A program made the position numbers and the translations under genes. A model generated the notes under the pieces. That model was not told the origin of the DNA. It searched no databases and worked only from the letters and a program-made list of their open reading frames with translations. A stretch of DNA of 36,367 nucleotides from assembly GCF_937997535.1 (NCBI RefSeq), contig NZ_CALKTT010000094.1:1-36367 (forward strand), given 5' to 3'. Of the stretch, positions 33,392-36,367 are shown piece after piece. Numbering within the stretch: the first letter of the stretch is position 1; each line of letters starts with the position of its first letter. Source of the DNA: an uncultured Campylobacter sp. (GTDB taxonomy: Bacteria; Campylobacterota; Campylobacteria; Campylobacterales; Campylobacteraceae).

Positions 33392-35710
33392 TTAAAATTT
33401 TACCTCCGCAGAGAGCATGAAGCTTCTACTCTCACCGAGCGTCACGCCGTTTGCCGAGCCTAGCACGCTAGTTACGTTAAGTCCGCCCGCGCCGTCGGCG
33501 CTCGCAGGATACATTCCCGCCCAGTATTTTTTGTTAAATACGTTATTTACGTTGAAGCGCAGCGTGGTCTTATCGCCCAGAAGGTGCTCGCTCGTGTATC
33601 TAATACCAAGATCGGTAACGAAAAAGCTAGGCGTGTGCTGAGTGTTTAGATCGTCCAGATACATCTTGCCGGTGTAGTGGAAATTTGTGCTGATCGCAAG
33701 CTTGTTTGTGCCCGGGATTACGTAATCAAGCATCAAATTTGCATTGATTTTAGGGATGCCGTTTGCGACCTTGCGATTAGCGCCCTCGATGCTTACGTTG
33801 TGCATCTTAGGATTGATGTAGGTAAAGCCTCCCAGCACGCTTAAATTTTCAGTTATTCGCCCGCCGCTCATAAACTCAAATCCGCGGTTGCGCTGCTCGC
33901 CATTTATGCCGTAGATCCCCGTAGAACTATTCAAGTAAGCAATCGGACGACGTATATCAAAATACGCCACGCTAAAATCAATCATATCGGCTACACGGAT
34001 CTTAGCGCCAATCTCATGCTGCTTGGAGCGATACGGCGACGTGGAGGCAACCTCGCCCGCATATGGGCTGCTCGCGGGATAAACATAGGTAGAGCCCTGC
34101 TGTAAGCTATCTGCATAGGTGTAATAGATGCTGGCATCCTCTATCGGATGGAAGATCAAACTGCCCGCCCAGCTATAGCCCGAATCGCTATAGGCTTTGA
34201 CAAGTCTTTGCTGGGCAGCATTGTAGGATTCCTGTCTCATCCACGCCTTAGATGCGCTTAACATCACGTCAAATTTATCGTTTATCGTGATGTCGTCTAG
34301 CACCGAGACATTATACATATCCAAGATCGCGTAGTGATATAGCCCGCTTCCGCGCCTAGCGTTAGTGTAATCTAAAATTTTAGGATCGTTTATATTGCCG
34401 ATAGTAGGCGAGACATAGTTTGTGCTCGTATTTTTATATCTATCCTGCGTCCAGTGATAGCCATTGGTCTGCACGCTAAAATCATGCTCGATATCGCCCG
34501 TATTAAACTGCGTGTTTGCCTTAAGATAGCCGCTTGGCAGGTCGAATCTATATGCCGCCGTAGCACCGCCGCTATGTTGAGTATAATAATCACCCGGCTG
34601 CGTCCATTTCGCGTTTGGATTAGCTACACATATAGGAGGCTTTTTATTATTCGGTAAAGCAGCATAATTCGCGCAATCAAATCCTTCGGGAAGCAAATAG
34701 TTTACGACGCTGTGAATGTCGCGATCGGTGCGCTGAAACTGAAAGCCGCCCTCGAAATACCATTTATCGGTAGGCGTAAATTTAAATTTCGCGCTTGCGG
34801 TAGTGGTTTTTAGATGCATTCCTCCAAAGCTCTGCCCAAGACCGCGCTCTGAGGAATCTACTGCTCTTGGAAGCGTAATTCCGTCCGTAATCTTGCCGTC
34901 TTTAACGCCTAAGGCAAACTGCCCCGCAAAGCCCTTGGTATTGTGCTCGTAATAGCTCGCCGCGGTTTCAAAAGTAAGATCGCCCGTCGGATAAAATTCC
35001 ATCGTGACGCTGGCTAAGCGGCGCTGAAGATTGGAGCCTTTAGGCTGTCTGTCGCCGTTTGATCCGTAAAATACCGTGCGGTAGCCGAATTTTTCAAATT
35101 TATCGGATAGATCAAGACCAAGCCCCAGATTGCTTCGCGACATATAATCGCTCCAAATTATGTATTGATCTTTTACGGGGCGCTTGCGCGTGTAACTGAA
35201 AATGCCCACCGGATTTTGCGCGCCGTAGAGCGAGCCCGCGACGCCGTTTTGTACCTGAAAGCTCTCAAACATCGCCATCGGAATCGCCGTCGTCGAAATA
35301 GTATAAAAGCCGTCCCAGAAGCTATTGCCTACGACGCTGCCCTCAAAGCCGCGCGTCTGCGGGCGTCCGACCGTAGCGCCGCCGCGCATCTGAATCTGTG
35401 CGGACGGGAAGTATTTGACCGCCTCCTCGTAGCCGGTGACGCCTTGATGGTTCATGATCTCCTTGCTGATCGTGTTGATCTGATACGGAAGATCCAAAGC
35501 GCGCTTGCCAGCAAGCATGCCTTGCTGCACGTTTTTGCTCAAAAAGCCCTCGTCGATGCCGCTCTCGCTGATATTATCGCCGACGGAATTTACCTCGATT
35601 ACGCCCATATTCTGCGACTTTTCAGGCGCAGAATTACCGCCACTTTGCACTGCAGCCAAACTACCACATAGCAGACACATACATGCCGCTAATGAAATTT
35701 TAAATTTCAT
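33392..35710 (-). CDS. TonB-dependent siderophore-type outer membrane receptor
   Basis: About 772 residues. The signal peptide MKFKISLAACMCLLCGSLAA is followed by a short N-terminal segment and a plug domain with LPYQINTISKEIMNHQGVTG, YEEAVKYFPSAQIQMRGG and RPQTRGFEGSVVGN. The rest is a barrel whose last strand ends in Phe (SRSFMLSAEVKF), as BAM substrates do. The barrel C-terminal part (FFVTDLGIRYTSEHLLGDKT, RFNVNNVFNKKYWAGMYPAS) resembles FhuE/FpvA-like ferric siderophore receptors. Two starts have good ribosome sites: ATG 35728 (AAGGG, 6 nt) and ATG 35710 (AAGGA, 5 nt). I choose 35710 because it begins the signal peptide directly. No exbB, exbD or tonB genes are nearby. Confidence 0.93.
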   Translation of the reverse strand: MKFKISLAACMCLLCGSLAAVQSGGNSAPEKSQNMGVIEVNSVGDNISESGIDEGFLSKNVQQGMLAGKRALDLPYQINTISKEIMNHQGVTGYEEAVKYFPSAQIQMRGGATVGRPQTRGFEGSVVGNSFWDGFYTISTTAIPMAMFESFQVQNGVAGSLYGAQNPVGIFSYTRKRPVKDQYIIWSDYMSRSNLGLGLDLSDKFEKFGYRTVFYGSNGDRQPKGSNLQRRLASVTMEFYPTGDLTFETAASYYEHNTKGFAGQFALGVKDGKITDGITLPRAVDSSERGLGQSFGGMHLKTTTASAKFKFTPTDKWYFEGGFQFQRTDRDIHSVVNYLLPEGFDCANYAALPNNKKPPICVANPNAKWTQPGDYYTQHSGGATAAYRFDLPSGYLKANTQFNTGDIEHDFSVQTNGYHWTQDRYKNTSTNYVSPTIGNINDPKILDYTNARRGSGLYHYAILDMYNVSVLDDITINDKFDVMLSASKAWMRQESYNAAQQRLVKAYSDSGYSWAGSLIFHPIEDASIYYTYADSLQQGSTYVYPASSPYAGEVASTSPYRSKQHEIGAKIRVADMIDFSVAYFDIRRPIAYLNSSTGIYGINGEQRNRGFEFMSGGRITENLSVLGGFTYINPKMHNVSIEGANRKVANGIPKINANLMLDYVIPGTNKLAISTNFHYTGKMYLDDLNTQHTPSFFVTDLGIRYTSEHLLGDKTTLRFNVNNVFNKKYWAGMYPASADGAGGLNVTSVLGSANGVTLGESRSFMLSAEVKF

Positions 35711-35774
35711 CGTTTTCCTTCGTTCCATTATTTTCCCTTCGTTATGGATATATTTAATATTATTTTTTAGCATA

Positions 35775-35792
35775 TTAGAAAAATTTTCCTAA
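35775..35792. promoter_or_regulatory. Near-perfect palindrome upstream of the TonB receptor, possible operator
   Basis: TTAGAAAAATTTTCCTAA is an 18-bp inverted repeat with a single mismatched pair, about 50-70 bp before the receptor start. It does not match the TGATAAT type Fur box I would expect, so a different regulator, or chance in AT-rich DNA, is possible. Confidence 0.35.
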
Positions 35793-35936
35793 ATTTAGAC
35801 TAAATTCGAGATATAAATTTATATATTTGTAGTCGCATTTTTTAGCTTTAAATTTCATAGACGATATACTGAGATACAAAAGAAAAATTGTGCAAATTTA
35901 TATGAAATTCTAAATTTTTAATGTAAAATCGCCCGT

Positions 35937-36367
35937 ATGAAAAAACTAATACCGGCGCTTAAGCAAGCGCACAACCGACTCAAAAATTTCTTCCGTCTCT
36001 ACGATACCGAGCTCATGCACCATGCATCAAGCCTTAGCTTTCACACGATTTTGGCGCTACTGCCGGTGCTGATGGTTTCGCTTAGCGTCTTTATGCAGCT
36101 GCCAAGCTTTAAAGGCTACTACGATAAGATTATGGGCTTTATTTTTTCAAACTTCCTGCCCGCAAATCAAGCGAGCATGGCGCACTACATCGAGGAATTT
36201 ATGGCTAACGGACTAAGCCTTGGCGTAACGGGCTTTTGCGCAGTGTTAGTTACGTCGGTGCTGTTTTTCGGAGACTTTGAAGCGATTATCGCGCGAATTT
36301 CGCATTCGCCCGAGCGAAGCTTTTTTAAGAGCCTAAGCACCTACTGGACGCTGATGACGCTCGCTCC
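35937..36367 (+). CDS. YihY/BrkB-family inner membrane protein, 5' part only
   Basis: 143 codons are present and the gene runs off the right edge. The product begins MKKLIPALKQAHNRLKNFF and continues ELMHHASSLSFHTILALLPV, the typical start of the YihY/BrkB (formerly RNase BN) family: an amphipathic helix, then a first membrane helix with the 'aa.laf...l.l.Pl' pattern. A second helix is near LGVTGFCAVLVTSVLFFGDF. There is no clear ribosome binding site before the ATG. A TAAAAT box lies only 7 nt upstream (35924-35929), so a leaderless transcript or another promoter is possible. Function is not settled for this family. Confidence 0.85.
   Translation, partial: MKKLIPALKQAHNRLKNFFRLYDTELMHHASSLSFHTILALLPVLMVSLSVFMQLPSFKGYYDKIMGFIFSNFLPANQASMAHYIEEFMANGLSLGVTGFCAVLVTSVLFFGDFEAIIARISHSPERSFFKSLSTYWTLMTLA

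Noticed and set aside
35165..35671. 168-codon plus-strand frame inside the TonB receptor gene
   Set aside because: Antisense shadow of the plug domain with no recognisable motif.

Overview
The window looks like chromosomal DNA of a Campylobacter. The evidence is the AAATTT/AAATTTTA-rich codon use and spacers, futalosine-pathway menaquinone genes (UbiD-type decarboxylase and mqnE), and gene orders I recall from this group: glmS / mqnE-permease-phosphoribosyltransferase, and COG3400-aroB-mscS-mtaB-ftsH paralogue. The GC-rich coding style and the remains of a repeat-rich autotransporter adhesin point towards an oral, higher-GC species of the C. gracilis/showae/rectus kind; that species-level placement is inference.

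Layout: 1-1416 holds a decaying adhesin gene on the minus strand, cut by the left edge. 1751-2992 is a histidine kinase with no response regulator next to it. Just upstream sits a complete 746-bp IS1595-type insertion sequence (3237-3982) with matching 8-bp target duplications. 4073-12788 is a minus-strand run: UbiD-family decarboxylase, Tat-exported NTF2-like protein, Mur-N-like protein, Ala/Lys/Ser-rich protein, metG, a pseudopilin, a GT39-like membrane glycosyltransferase and a purine phosphoribosyltransferase. The phosphoribosyltransferase belongs to an operon with an NCS2 purine permease and mqnE (up to 15200). glmS and an unknown membrane protein lie on the plus strand (15342-18353). A 667-bp gene-free convergent region follows, then tgt.

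The most interesting part is 20562-25285, a seven-gene minus-strand cluster. In transcription order it encodes a small Arg-rich HMA-like protein, a ferritin-like helical protein, a basic-tailed single-pass YtxH-like protein, a Gly-rich membrane protein, a second YtxH-like protein, a P1B-type ATPase with an SCALKLPTP motif in place of CPC, and a small two-helix membrane protein with a possible heme-type His pair. The set resembles the Fez (ferrosome, iron-storage organelle) clusters known from Desulfovibrio magneticus, Shewanella, Rhodopseudomonas and Clostridioides difficile, but has extra, unfamiliar members. I infer a compartment-type iron storage or metal-handling system.

Downstream of it in the window are a mog gene, a protease-dead FtsH paralogue, mtaB, an MscS channel, aroB and a COG3400/TrkA-like protein (25351-33099, minus). 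A TonB-dependent siderophore-type receptor follows (33392-35710, minus), and then the start of a YihY/BrkB-family membrane protein running off the right edge. No tRNA, rRNA or CRISPR array was seen.
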